The notes beneath the pieces were generated by a model. It saw only the letters and a list, made by a program, of their open reading frames with translations, searched no databases and had not been told where the DNA came from. Shown in pieces: positions 1-7,702 of a stretch of 64,000 nt of DNA. A program made the translations under genes and the position numbers. Within the stretch, counting starts at the first letter, position 1, and each line of letters begins with the position of its first letter. Source of the stretch: Stagnimonas aquatica (GTDB lineage Bacteria > Pseudomonadota > Gammaproteobacteria > Nevskiales > Nevskiaceae); contig NZ_RJVO01000001.1 in the NCBI RefSeq assembly GCF_003730135.1, positions 434,001 through 498,000 of the forward strand, given 5' to 3'.

Positions 1-780
1 TGGCTGCCCAAGCTTGCCGCCCGCTACCGCTTCGCCGAGACCTGGATGGCCGGCCTGAGCTGGCAACGCGGCTATCGCGCCGGCGGCATCAGCTACAGCT
101 ACCTGCCGATCAGCATCGGCGGCGGCCAGCACGATTTCGGGCCGGAATTCACCAGCAATTACGAGTTCTCGCTCAAGGGCCGGCCACTGCCGCGTCTGGC
201 GCTGGGCTTCAACGCCTATCGCATCGACTGGCGCGACCAGCAGGTGAACATCGGCACCAGCAGCTTCGACACCCGCATCGTCAACGCTGGGGCCTCGCGC
301 CTGCACGGTCTGGAGCTGGAAGCACGCGGCCCGCTGCGGCCCCGGCTGGAGCTGTTCGCGGCGCTGGGCTTGTCGCGCACCGAGTACCGGGAGTTCCAAA
401 CCGCCAGCGACGACTATGCCGGCCACCAGTTCCCACGCTCACCACGGCTTACCGCATCCACCGGCTTTACCTGGAAGCCCGGGGCCTGGAACCTCAACGC
501 CGATGTGGTGCACGAGGGCGGCAGCTATTCCGGCGCCGACAATGCCGCCGACCAGCGCAATCCGGCGCACACCCTGCTCAACGCCAAGCTGGGCTACCAG
601 TTCGCCAACGGCGTCCGGCTGTTCGCCTACGGACTCAACCTGTTCGACGCCAGCTACAGCACCTACCGGCTGGACACGGTGGTCGGTCGCCAGGCCGCCT
701 ACCTCGGCGACGCGCGGCGCTTTGGCGCCGGGCTGGAATGGCGCTTCCTCGGGGCCGCGAGCCAGGCGGCCGGCGGCTGA
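1..780 (+). CDS. TonB-dependent receptor, C-terminal part (5' truncated by window)
   Basis: The frame is open from the first base, so about 259 residues of the C-terminal beta-barrel are visible and the plug domain lies outside the window. The sequence alternates aromatic and polar strands typical of outer-membrane TonB receptors, including NFNAYRIDWRDQQVN-like strands and a NLFDASYSTYR segment before the last strands. The last strand ends in EWRF, which fits the outer-membrane beta-signal, but ten further residues (LGAASQAAGG) follow, so the aromatic residue is not the true C-terminus. The substrate cannot be told from this part. Family assignment is confident; ligand is unknown. Confidence 0.85.
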   Translation, partial: WLPKLAARYRFAETWMAGLSWQRGYRAGGISYSYLPISIGGGQHDFGPEFTSNYEFSLKGRPLPRLALGFNAYRIDWRDQQVNIGTSSFDTRIVNAGASRLHGLELEARGPLRPRLELFAALGLSRTEYREFQTASDDYAGHQFPRSPRLTASTGFTWKPGAWNLNADVVHEGGSYSGADNAADQRNPAHTLLNAKLGYQFANGVRLFAYGLNLFDASYSTYRLDTVVGRQAAYLGDARRFGAGLEWRFLGAASQAAGG

Positions 781-868
781 GGCGGCAGGCCAGGGCGTGG
801 CCCAGCCTCTGCCGTTCTGGCTGGACATGCCGTGGCAGCGGGCTGCCGCACGATCAGGCAAGGGACAG

Positions 869-897
869 ACAAAAGGCCGACCCCAGGGGCCGGCCTT
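869..897 (-). terminator. Rho-independent terminator of the 960-2138 gene pair
   Basis: A hairpin with AAGGCCG/CGGCCTT arms and an inner CCCC/GGGG stem lies between the stop of the TonB receptor and the stop of the minus-strand gene at 960. Read on the minus strand it is followed by TTTTGT, so it serves the leftward transcript best. The plus side lacks a T run. Confidence 0.6.
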
Positions 898-959
898 CGG
901 TTACCGCAACACCGATTGAAGGCTCTGGCGGCGGTGGCCGCCAGCAACCGCAACGACCT

Positions 960-1319
960 TTAGTGAACAGCGGTCACTTCGCCGTCTTCGATCTTCACCC
1001 GCGCCGTCGCACCGTCCTCGTCGACGAAAGTGTAGGTGCCGTTGGGCAGGGCGCCTTCGCTGGCCTGCGCGCTACGGGCGCTGGCCACCGAAGCCTCGTC
1101 AGCGGGGACGGCGGCGAGCGTCGCTCCGTCGGAATTTTCTCCGGTGAGCGTGAAGACGACCGCATCACCGAAGCTGAAGGCCGCCGAGAATCCGGCAACG
1201 CTCACGGGCTGCTGGTTACCGATCGAGGCCGGAAGATAGGGGCCGAGCTGCGCCGCCGCTGTAGCAGAGAAGAGAGAGGCCGCCGCCATCAGAGTCAGGC
1301 CGATTTTCTTGTTCATCAT
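960..1319 (-). CDS. small exported hypothetical protein
   Basis: A 119-residue protein with a clear Sec signal peptide (MMNKKIG, then a hydrophobic stretch, cleavage near ATAAA-QL). The mature part is rich in Ala, Ser and Glu, has no Cys, and ends in a short beta-rich segment (TYTFVDEDGATARVKI). No family is recognised. The start at 1319 is preceded by GAGGA seven bases upstream. It begins 15 bases after the stop of the predicted outer-membrane protein at 1335 and shares its terminator, so the two are probably one transcript and the small protein may be a periplasmic partner of the barrel. That last point is inference. Confidence 0.6.
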   Translation of the reverse strand: MMNKKIGLTLMAAASLFSATAAAQLGPYLPASIGNQQPVSVAGFSAAFSFGDAVVFTLTGENSDGATLAAVPADEASVASARSAQASEGALPNGTYTFVDEDGATARVKIEDGEVTAVH

Positions 1320-1334
1320 TGTCTTGTCCTCAGA

Positions 1335-2138
1335 TCAGAAACGGAAACCGTAGCCCACCGAAACCGCAGCTTCGGCGTGGCCATCGTAACGGCCGGTGGT
1401 GTTGATCGCCGCCAGACTCAGGGTCAGCGGGTACTTGCGCAGCGGCGCCACCGAGACGCCGGCGTTGAGCAGGCGGCCGGTGTAGTCGGCGATCAGCGAA
1501 ATCTGCGGATTGAAGTAGAAGGCCAGGGAGCCAAAGGCCGCCAGACCGTCGTCGTCGTTGGTGTACTTGCCGGCGAATTCCTTGTTGCCGAAGCCGAGGT
1601 TAGTGGCCAGCGCGTACTTGCCGAGCCGCGACACCTTGGTGCCGGCAACGTAGACGCTGGTCGCCCGCGCGTCGTTGGAGTTGCCGAAGCGACCGAAGCT
1701 GGTCGCACCAACGGCAATGGAGGCCGAGCCGGGGAGCTGGGTGTGCAGCTTGGCACTGAACGAACCGTTCTCGCCAAAACTGCCGCCGGCATTGGAGCCA
1801 CCCCAGAGCGAGGACAGCGCCAAGCCGACTTCGAGGCCGACCGCCTTCTTGGCGTTGCCGAAACCGATGGCGAAACCGGCGCCGCCGTCGACATCGTCCT
1901 GCACCTGAGGGCCGTCAAAAGTCTGGGTGTACAAGCCGACGCCGGCATTGCCCCAGCTGGCACCGAAGCCGATGGGCGAGCCCAGGGAGGCTCCGGCGGT
2001 GGCGGCCGGAGGCACCACGTCGCCAACCTTCACGCCGGGCGGAAGCTTGACGGAGTAGGCGTTGTTGTCCTGGGCCTGCGCTGCCAGCGCAGCCGCCGCA
2101 CCTAGAAGAACCGCGCCAGCTTTGATACCGAATTTCAT
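1335..2138 (-). CDS. predicted outer-membrane beta-barrel protein, function unknown
   Basis: A 267-residue protein. The start at 2138 is chosen because MKFGIKAG opens a normal signal peptide (cleavage near AAQAQ-DNN) and AGGA lies upstream; a longer reading adds 36 residues of non-signal sequence. The mature part is rich in Gly and Ala with alternating strands (GLEVGLALSSLWGG, ISLIADYTGRLLNAG) and ends in YGFRF, with the C-terminal Phe expected of an outer-membrane barrel. No specific family was recognised. It is the first gene of a two-gene transcript with the small exported protein at 960. Confidence 0.65.
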   Translation of the reverse strand: MKFGIKAGAVLLGAAAALAAQAQDNNAYSVKLPPGVKVGDVVPPAATAGASLGSPIGFGASWGNAGVGLYTQTFDGPQVQDDVDGGAGFAIGFGNAKKAVGLEVGLALSSLWGGSNAGGSFGENGSFSAKLHTQLPGSASIAVGATSFGRFGNSNDARATSVYVAGTKVSRLGKYALATNLGFGNKEFAGKYTNDDDGLAAFGSLAFYFNPQISLIADYTGRLLNAGVSVAPLRKYPLTLSLAAINTTGRYDGHAEAAVSVGYGFRF

Positions 2139-2213
2139 GAGTCCTGCCCTCGAATCAACGGAATTGTTGTTAGAAACTTTGAGCGCGCCGCCATGCTCGT
2201 GACGCACCCCAGC

Positions 2214-2242
2214 ACTATAACGGCTAGCAGCTGGCATGCCAG
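2214..2242 (-). promoter_or_regulatory. possible sigma-70 promoter for the barrel protein gene
   Basis: On the minus strand CTGGCA and TATAGT stand 17 bases apart, about 75 bases before the start at 2138, in the gap after coaD. The match is four of six at -35 and five of six at -10. It would let the 1335/960 pair be transcribed apart from coaD. Confidence 0.35.
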
Positions 2243-2298
2243 TCACTGCGGCGTGGATAAGTTGTCCTGTCTCCCACTTGCTTGCCGTGGATTCGGCG

Positions 2299-2817
2299 CT
2301 AGCGCCGCCGGCGACGGGTTCCGGCGTCCGGCGTCGGTCGGCCGAAACGCTCCAGCAGCGGCGCGATCACCGGCGGCGGCACCAGCTTTTCCACCGGCGC
2401 ACCCAGGCCGGCCAGCTCGCGCACCAGACTGGACGAGAGATGCGCGTACTGCGGGCTGGGGGTGAGCATCACGGTGTCGAGCTTGGGGTAGAGATCGCGA
2501 TTCATCACCGCCATCTGCTTCTCGTAGTCGACATCGACGCCGTTGCGCACGCCGCGCACCAGCACGGTGACGCCGTGCTCGCGGGCGAAGTCCACCACCA
2601 GGCCACTGAAGCCGATCACCTCGACGTTCTTGAGATCGGCGGCGGCGGCGCGAATCAGCGCGCAGCGCTCCTCCAGCGTGAAGCGCGGGTTCTTGGCGAT
2701 GTTGGAGCCGACCGCGACGATCAGCTTGGGGAACATCCGCGCGGCGCGATGGATGATGTCGTTGTGGCCCAGGGTCACCGGGTCGAAGGTGCCGGAGTAC
2801 GCCGCGATGATGGTCAT
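2299..2817 (-). CDS. coaD: phosphopantetheine adenylyltransferase
   Basis: CoaD transfers AMP from ATP to 4'-phosphopantetheine to make dephospho-CoA, the fourth step from pantothenate, in the cytoplasm. The 172-residue protein starts MTIIAAYSGTFDPVTLGH, with the GxFDPxxxGH nucleotidyltransferase signature (H around residue 18), and carries RGVRNGVDVDYE and the late HLSSSLVREL motif (the ISSTxVR equivalent). The start is set at 2817 by family length; its ATG overlaps the rsmD stop as ATGA, which indicates translational coupling. rsmD-coaD is a common bacterial pairing. The C-terminal tail (TPDAGTRRRRR) is longer and more basic than usual. Confidence 0.96.
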   Translation of the reverse strand: MTIIAAYSGTFDPVTLGHNDIIHRAARMFPKLIVAVGSNIAKNPRFTLEERCALIRAAAADLKNVEVIGFSGLVVDFAREHGVTVLVRGVRNGVDVDYEKQMAVMNRDLYPKLDTVMLTPSPQYAHLSSSLVRELAGLGAPVEKLVPPPVIAPLLERFGRPTPDAGTRRRRR

Positions 2818-3380
2818 GTCAGTAGAGCGGTGTAGGCGATGAGTCCGTAGCTTACCCGACCGGCTTCCTTGGACTTGAGCCACTCGTAGCCCGGCGGCAG
2901 CACCAGCGGCGCGCCGCTCCATTCCACGTAGATGCGGTGCGCGGGCTTCAGATGCGGCACCAGCAGCGGCAGGGCGCGCACGATCAGATCACTGGCGAAC
3001 GGCGGATCGAGGAAGACCAGATCGTAGCGCCCGGCCGACGGCAGCCAGCGCAGGGCATCGGCCTGCACCAGCTCGCCGCGCTCGCTGGCACCGAGCTTGG
3101 CCAGTGCGGTGCGGATGCCGGCGATCTGCGGCGCGCCGCTGTCGACGAAGCAGCAGCGCGCGGCACCGCGCGACAGCGCCTCCAGCCCCAGCGCGCCGGT
3201 GCCGGCGAACAGATCCAGGCACTCGGCGCCGGTGATCAGCGGGCTGAGCCAGTCGAACAGGGTTTGCCGCACGCGGTCCGGGGTGGCGCGCAGGCCGATG
3301 GCGGGGTCGGCGTCGAAGGCGATGCGGCGGCTGCGCCAGTCGCCACCGATGATGCGCAGCTCGCCGAGGACGCGCTTCAT
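2814..3380 (-). CDS. rsmD: 16S rRNA (guanine(966)-N(2))-methyltransferase RsmD
   Basis: RsmD uses SAM to methylate G966 of 16S rRNA in the assembled 30S particle. The 188-residue product has the N-terminal RIIGGDWRSRRI, the SAM-binding LDLFAGTGALGLEALSRGA around residues 55-72, and the catalytic DPPF tetrad near residue 126 (the NPPY equivalent). The start is set by family length, and its ATG overlaps the stop of the GFA-family gene by four bases (ATGA). The same arrangement joins it to coaD downstream. Confidence 0.95.
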   Translation of the reverse strand: MKRVLGELRIIGGDWRSRRIAFDADPAIGLRATPDRVRQTLFDWLSPLITGAECLDLFAGTGALGLEALSRGAARCCFVDSGAPQIAGIRTALAKLGASERGELVQADALRWLPSAGRYDLVFLDPPFASDLIVRALPLLVPHLKPAHRIYVEWSGAPLVLPPGYEWLKSKEAGRVSYGLIAYTALLT

Positions 3381-3775
3381 GCCCGGCTCAGATGCGCGAC
3401 CGCCGCCGTGCTCTGTTCGCGGCGGGTATCGTCGAACAGCTCCATGTCGATGCCGGTCACCGTGCCGGCGTCGAGGCAGCGGGCGTTGACGCTGTAGCCG
3501 TCCGGATGCGAGCGCGGCACATAGAAACTCTTCACGCCGCAGCGCTGGCAGAACAGGTGCCGGGCGACGCCGGTGTTGAAGCGGTATTCGCTCAGCATCG
3601 CCGCGCCTTGCAGCAGACGGAAGCGCGCGGCGGGGACGATCACATGCTGGAATGCGCTCATCCGACACAGCGAACAATTGCAGTCGAGCACCCGCAACCG
3701 CGCCGGCGCCTCGACCTCGAAACGCACGGCGCCGCAGTGGCAGCCGCCGCGATGGGTGATCAGGGATTCGCTCAT
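3377..3775 (-). CDS. GFA-family zinc protein (glutathione-dependent formaldehyde-activating enzyme-like)
   Basis: A 132-residue cytoplasmic protein of the GFA/CENP-V fold. It shows the zinc ligands in order: GGCHCGAVRFEV near residues 10-21, CNCSLCR near 33-39 and CQRCGV near 76-81. Members of this family include glutathione-dependent formaldehyde-activating enzyme, but most small standalone copies have no proven activity, so only the fold is assigned. It is coupled by ATGA overlaps both to the gene before it (3772) and to rsmD after it. Confidence 0.85.
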   Translation of the reverse strand: MSESLITHRGGCHCGAVRFEVEAPARLRVLDCNCSLCRMSAFQHVIVPAARFRLLQGAAMLSEYRFNTGVARHLFCQRCGVKSFYVPRSHPDGYSVNARCLDAGTVTGIDMELFDDTRREQSTAAVAHLSRA

Positions 3776-4380
3776 GGCGCGGAGGATACTTCAGGGCGCT
3801 TGCCGCTTAGCTTCGCCAGCAGGCCGCGCAAGGCGCGCCAGAGCCGGGGCAGCAACCACAGCGCCAGCAGGATCAGCAGGCCCAGCAGCGCCAGGAACAA
3901 CCAGGGATGCAGGAAGGCCAGCACCAGACCGCCGCCGACCAGGGCGTCCTCGCCCAGCGACAGGCTCCAGTTGCTGAGCGGCTCCGGCGACTGGTTGGCG
4001 AGCGCGCGGGTGCCGGCCTTGGTCAGATGGCTGCCGGCCGCCAGACTGCCGCCGACAATGGCGGCGACCAGCTCGCTGGCGCCACCGGCCTCGCCGAACA
4101 CGCCCGCCGCCAGCAGCGCGCCGGCGGGAATGCGGATGAAGGTGTGCACGGCATCCCAGAGGCTGTCGAACCAGGGAACCTTGTCGGCAGTGAACTCCAC
4201 CACCAGCATCAGCCCCGAGGCCAGCAGCACCCAGGGATGCGCCAGCACCTCCAGGCCGGAGGGCAACGGCGCCCAGTCGCAATAGCCGACCAGGCCGACC
4301 GCGAACAGCACCGCGTACAGCCGCAGACCGCTGGCCCAGCCCAGCGCGGCGGCGAGCGAGACCAGTTGCAGCGTGTTCAC
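3772..4380 (-). CDS. DUF4126-family inner-membrane protein
   Basis: A 202-residue protein with about five hydrophobic segments: an N-terminal LGWASGLRLYAVLFAVGLVG, a middle VLLASGLMLVVEF, a Gly/Ala-rich segment, and a C-terminal LALLGLLILLALWLLPRLW. The pattern, including the KVPWFDSLWDAVHTFIRIPAGALLA segment (split by a loop), matches DUF4126. The molecular role is unknown. It lies five bases after the 4386 gene and overlaps the GFA gene by ATGA, so it is inside the tldD-coaD transcript. Confidence 0.75.
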   Translation of the reverse strand: MNTLQLVSLAAALGWASGLRLYAVLFAVGLVGYCDWAPLPSGLEVLAHPWVLLASGLMLVVEFTADKVPWFDSLWDAVHTFIRIPAGALLAAGVFGEAGGASELVAAIVGGSLAAGSHLTKAGTRALANQSPEPLSNWSLSLGEDALVGGGLVLAFLHPWLFLALLGLLILLALWLLPRLWRALRGLLAKLSGKRPEVSSAP

Positions 4381-4385
4381 GGCCG

Positions 4386-4850
4386 CTAGCCCGCGAGGGC
4401 GCCGTAGCGGGCGCGGAGCCGACGATGGCGGTGGCGAAACAGCGCCGCCACCAGCCAGCGCACCAGCGGCGCTTGCAGGCGCAGGCGCGGCGCGATCTCC
4501 AGCTCGTCGCTGACCCGGCAGCCGCCAGGGATGGCCTCGATGCGGCGGCGGTGTACCCAGACCTTCTGCATCCAGGAACTCGAACGCTCGTCGAAGCCGA
4601 TGCCCGGATAGAGCTGCTCCAGCACCAGGGCGTGGCGGTCGAAGGGGATCAGCCCGAACACGCAGAGCCAGGACTGGAATAGCAGCTCGCCCAGCGGCAC
4701 GGCCTGAGCATCGAGCGCGGCGCGCTCGGCGGGATAGCTCATCCGCACCCAGGGGCCCAGCTCGGCATTGACCCCGGCCATGGTCGAGGCCGACGCCCAG
4801 ACGGTTTCCGGCGCGGCGGCCAGCCGGCTTTCGAAGCTCAGACAGATCAT
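4386..4850 (-). CDS. conserved hypothetical protein, SRPBCC-like
   Basis: A 154-residue cytoplasmic protein. It opens with FESRLAAAPETVWASASTM, which resembles the first strand and helix of START/SRPBCC lipid-binding folds, and continues with strands such as WVHRRRIEAIPGGCRVSDELEI that fit this fold. It ends with a basic helix (ALFRHRHRRLRARYGALAG). No catalytic motif is seen. It sits 16 bases after tldD and 5 bases before the DUF4126 gene. Confidence 0.6.
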   Translation of the reverse strand: MICLSFESRLAAAPETVWASASTMAGVNAELGPWVRMSYPAERAALDAQAVPLGELLFQSWLCVFGLIPFDRHALVLEQLYPGIGFDERSSSWMQKVWVHRRRIEAIPGGCRVSDELEIAPRLRLQAPLVRWLVAALFRHRHRRLRARYGALAG

Positions 4851-4866
4851 TGCCGGGCCCGGCGGC

Positions 4867-6309
4867 TCAGGCCTGCACGCCGCCGACGGTCATGCCGTCG
4901 AGCTTGAGCGTCGGCTGGCCGACACCCACCGGCACGCTCTGGCCGTCCTTGCCGCAAACGCCGACGCCCCGGTCCAGCGCCAGGTCGTGGCCGACCATGC
5001 TGACCTTGTTGAGCGAATCCGGGCCGTTGCCGATCAGGGTCGCGCCCTTCACCGGGCGGGTGATCTTGCCGTCCTCGATCAGATAGGCCTCGCTGGCGCT
5101 GAAGGTGAAATTGCCGCTGGTGATGTCGACCTGGCCGCCGCCGAAGTTGACCGCGTAGAGGCCCTTCTTCACCGAGCGGAGGATCTCTTCGGGGTCGTGC
5201 GGGCCGGCGCGCATGTAGGTGTTGGTCATGCGCGGCATCGGCAGGTGCGCGAAGGATTCGCGACGGCCGTTGCCGGTGGGCGCCACGCCCATCAGCCGCG
5301 CGTTCATGCGGTCCTGGATGTAGCCGGTCAGCACGCCGTTTTCGATCAGCGTGGTGCAATGGGTCTGCTCGCCCTCGTCGTCCACCGACAGCGAGCCGCG
5401 ACGGTCGGGCAAGGTGCCGTCATCGACCACGGTCACCAGCGGGCTGACGATCTGCTGTCCCATGCGGCCGGCGAACAGCGAGGTGCCCTTGCGATTGAAG
5501 TCGCCTTCCAGCGTGTGGCCGACCGCCTCGTGCAGCAGCACACCGGGCCAGCCAGGGCCGAGCACTACCGGCATGCTGCCGGCCGGCGCCGGGATGGCGT
5601 CGAGCAGCACCAGGGCCTGGCGCACCGCCTCCTGCGCGTACTGCTCGGGCTCACCGGCGCCGAAGAAGCGGGCGTAGGCACCACGGCCGCCGCCGCCGCT
5701 GGAAGCCTGCTCGCGGCGGCCGTCGCGCTCGGCGATGACCGAGACATTGAGCCGCACCAGCGGCCGCACGTCGGCGCTCTGCAAGCCGTCGGCGCGCTGT
5801 ACGAAGATCACCTCGTGCTGGGCGGCGAGCGAGACCATCACCTGGGTGACCAGCGGGCTGGCGGCGCGCGCGGCGGCGTCGGCGCGGCGCATCAGCTCCA
5901 GCTTCTGCTCGGCGCTCCAGTCGTGGATGGGATCGACGGCGGCGTAGAGCGCGGTCACGGCCGGCCGGGTGATGCGCCCCACCCGCCCCTCGCCGCCGCT
6001 GCGGACGATGCCGCGCGCCGCTTCGGCGGCGTCGGCGAGCGCCGGCAGGGACAGATCGTCGGAATAGGCGAAGCCGGTCTTCTCGCCCGCCACCGTGCGC
6101 AGGCCGGCACCGCGTTCGACATGGTGGCTGCCGCTCTTGACGATGCCGTCTTCCAGAAACCAGCTCTCGGTGACCGCGTGCTGAAAGTAGATGTCGGCAT
6201 CGTCGGCGCCGCCCGGCAGCAGGCGGCCGATCAGGCGCGACAGGCCGGCGTCGTCCACCCCGGCGGGTTCCAGCAGGGTGGCGCGGGCGAGGTCTAGGGC
6301 GTTGGTCAT
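4867..6309 (-). CDS. tldD: metalloprotease TldD
   Basis: TldD forms a heterodimeric zinc metalloprotease with TldE/PmbA that trims unfolded peptides, for example in modified-peptide maturation. The 480-residue product has the normal length. It contains the zinc motif HEAVGHTLEGD near residues 257-267, the HEXXXH of the family, and the C-terminal GGGQVDITSGNF segment. No tldE is present in the window, as is usual for gammaproteobacteria where the two genes are unlinked. It heads the tightly packed set that leads down to coaD. Upstream, the usual neighbours nit and yhdP are present but separated from it by a VOC gene and a repeat. Confidence 0.96.
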   Translation of the reverse strand: MTNALDLARATLLEPAGVDDAGLSRLIGRLLPGGADDADIYFQHAVTESWFLEDGIVKSGSHHVERGAGLRTVAGEKTGFAYSDDLSLPALADAAEAARGIVRSGGEGRVGRITRPAVTALYAAVDPIHDWSAEQKLELMRRADAAARAASPLVTQVMVSLAAQHEVIFVQRADGLQSADVRPLVRLNVSVIAERDGRREQASSGGGGRGAYARFFGAGEPEQYAQEAVRQALVLLDAIPAPAGSMPVVLGPGWPGVLLHEAVGHTLEGDFNRKGTSLFAGRMGQQIVSPLVTVVDDGTLPDRRGSLSVDDEGEQTHCTTLIENGVLTGYIQDRMNARLMGVAPTGNGRRESFAHLPMPRMTNTYMRAGPHDPEEILRSVKKGLYAVNFGGGQVDITSGNFTFSASEAYLIEDGKITRPVKGATLIGNGPDSLNKVSMVGHDLALDRGVGVCGKDGQSVPVGVGQPTLKLDGMTVGGVQA

Positions 6310-6355
6310 GGTGTCTGGAAACTGGGGATGCCGCGATTGTCCCGCAAGAACGCCC

Positions 6356-6724
6356 TCAGCGTACCGCCTTCAAATCGAAGTGCGGGTTCTGGATCAGGTG
6401 CAGGGGATTGCCGAAAGGGTCGAGCACCGAGCAGACGCGGATGCCGCCACCGACCTCGGTGACCGGCTGCCCCGGCGTGGCGCCCAGCGCCAGCAGGCGG
6501 GCGCGCTCGGCATCGATGTCGGCCACACCCCAATAGGGCTGCGGGCCGTTCTCGCCGGGCGCGAGGCCGTCCGGCACCAGGCCCAGCTCGAAGCCGCCGA
6601 TGGCGAAGCCGACGTAGTAGGGCTCGTCGAAGTAGGGCTCCGTCTCGAAGGCCTGGGCGTACCAGGCCTTGCCGGCGGCGAGGTCGGGCGTGGGGACGAT
6701 GGCGGTGCGCAGGCCGAGAATCAT
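6356..6724 (-). CDS. VOC-family (glyoxalase/bleomycin-resistance fold) protein
   Basis: A 122-residue single VOC module with the beta-alpha-beta-beta-beta layout: TAIVPTPDLAAGKAWYAQAF at the N-terminus, YYVGFAIGGFELGLVPDG in the middle and VCSVLDPFGNPLHLIQNP at the C-terminus. Acidic residues usable as metal ligands are present (for example the E in FELGL), but no substrate can be named. It lies between tldD and the nitrilase gene, which are adjacent in most relatives, and directly downstream of the palindromic repeat at 6749-6857, so it may have been added to the block. Confidence 0.8.
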   Translation of the reverse strand: MILGLRTAIVPTPDLAAGKAWYAQAFETEPYFDEPYYVGFAIGGFELGLVPDGLAPGENGPQPYWGVADIDAERARLLALGATPGQPVTEVGGGIRVCSVLDPFGNPLHLIQNPHFDLKAVR

Positions 6725-6748
6725 GAGAGCACTCCTTAGTATTCAGGT

Positions 6749-6857
6749 CTCCTCCCCCCGCTTGCGGGGGGAGGTCGGGAGGGGGGCGTTCCACGGGGGC
6801 GTTAGCGCGCGACAGAAAACGCCCCCACCCTAGCCCTCCCCCGCTACGCGGGGGAGG
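6749..6857. repeat. intergenic palindromic repeat, BIME-like, copy 1
   Basis: About 105 bases with two terminal hairpins, CTCCCCCCGC/GCGGGGGGAG at 6751-6773 and CCCTCCCCCGC/GCGGGGGAGGG at 6835-6857. In between are complementary blocks GGGGGCGTT and AACGCCCCC around a short spacer, so the whole can fold as one long structure. A second element of the same architecture lies after ahcY. There is no open reading frame. It may also stop or protect the nit transcript, but no T run is present. Confidence 0.7.
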
Positions 6858-6868
6858 GGACTACAGAC

Positions 6869-7702
6869 TTACAGACGCCGGTGCGAGAGCGCCGGAAAGC
6901 GCGCGCGCACCGCTTGCAGATGTTCGGGATCGAGTTCCGCCAGCGCCACGCCGGGCGTGTCGTCGAACAGCTCGGCCAGGGTCTCGCCCCAGGGATCGAG
7001 AATCAGCGAATGGCCATAGGTGCCGCGCCCGCCGGGATGGGTGCCGCACTGCCCTGGCGCCAGCAGGTAGGCGAGGTTCTCCACCGCCCGCGCCTTCAGC
7101 AGCGTGTGCCAGTGCACTGCGCCGGTCTTGGCGGTGAACGCGGCCGGCACGCAGAACAGGGTGCAGCCCTCGGACACCAGGGCGCGGAACAGCTCGGGGA
7201 AGCGCAGGTCGTAGCAGATCGACAGCCCCAACCGCCCCAGCGGCGTATCCACCGCCACCGGCGTCACCGCGCCGGGCGCGATGCTGTTGGATTCGCGGTA
7301 CCGCTCGACCAGTGTCGAGCCAGATTCACTGGTGCCGTTGCCGACATCGACATCGAACAGGTGGATCTTGTCGTAGCGCGCCGCGCGCCGGCCATCGGCG
7401 TCATACACGCAGCAGGCGGCGTGGACGCGGCCGTCCGGTGCGCCGATCGGCAGGCTGCCGGCGACGATCCAGAGCTTCAGCCGCGCGGCGGTGGCAGCCA
7501 GCCAGTCCTGGATAGTCCCGGCGCCATCGGCCTCGGCATGCGCCAGCTTGTCGCGCTCCTTCGCGCCCATGAAAGCGAAGTTCTCCGGCAGCGCCGCCAA
7601 CGCCGCGCCAACGCCCGCCGCGCGCTCCAGCAGCGCTTGCGCCTGCGCCAGATTGGCGGCGAGATCGGCGCCGGAATTCATCTGCACCACCGCAGCTTTC
7701 AT
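6869..7702 (-). CDS. carbon-nitrogen hydrolase (Nit/omega-amidase family)
   Basis: A 277-residue cytoplasmic amidase of the nitrilase superfamily. The catalytic triad is visible: Glu in LPENFAF near residue 41, Lys in RYDKIHLFDV near 112 and Cys163 in SICYDLRFPE. Relatives hydrolyse deaminated glutathione or omega-amides; the precise substrate is inferred from family only. The start at 7702 (MKAAVVQMNSG) shares one base with the yhdP stop, so the two are translated together. The nit gene between yhdP and tldD is a conserved gammaproteobacterial arrangement. Confidence 0.92.
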   Translation of the reverse strand: MKAAVVQMNSGADLAANLAQAQALLERAAGVGAALAALPENFAFMGAKERDKLAHAEADGAGTIQDWLAATAARLKLWIVAGSLPIGAPDGRVHAACCVYDADGRRAARYDKIHLFDVDVGNGTSESGSTLVERYRESNSIAPGAVTPVAVDTPLGRLGLSICYDLRFPELFRALVSEGCTLFCVPAAFTAKTGAVHWHTLLKARAVENLAYLLAPGQCGTHPGGRGTYGHSLILDPWGETLAELFDDTPGVALAELDPEHLQAVRARFPALSHRRL

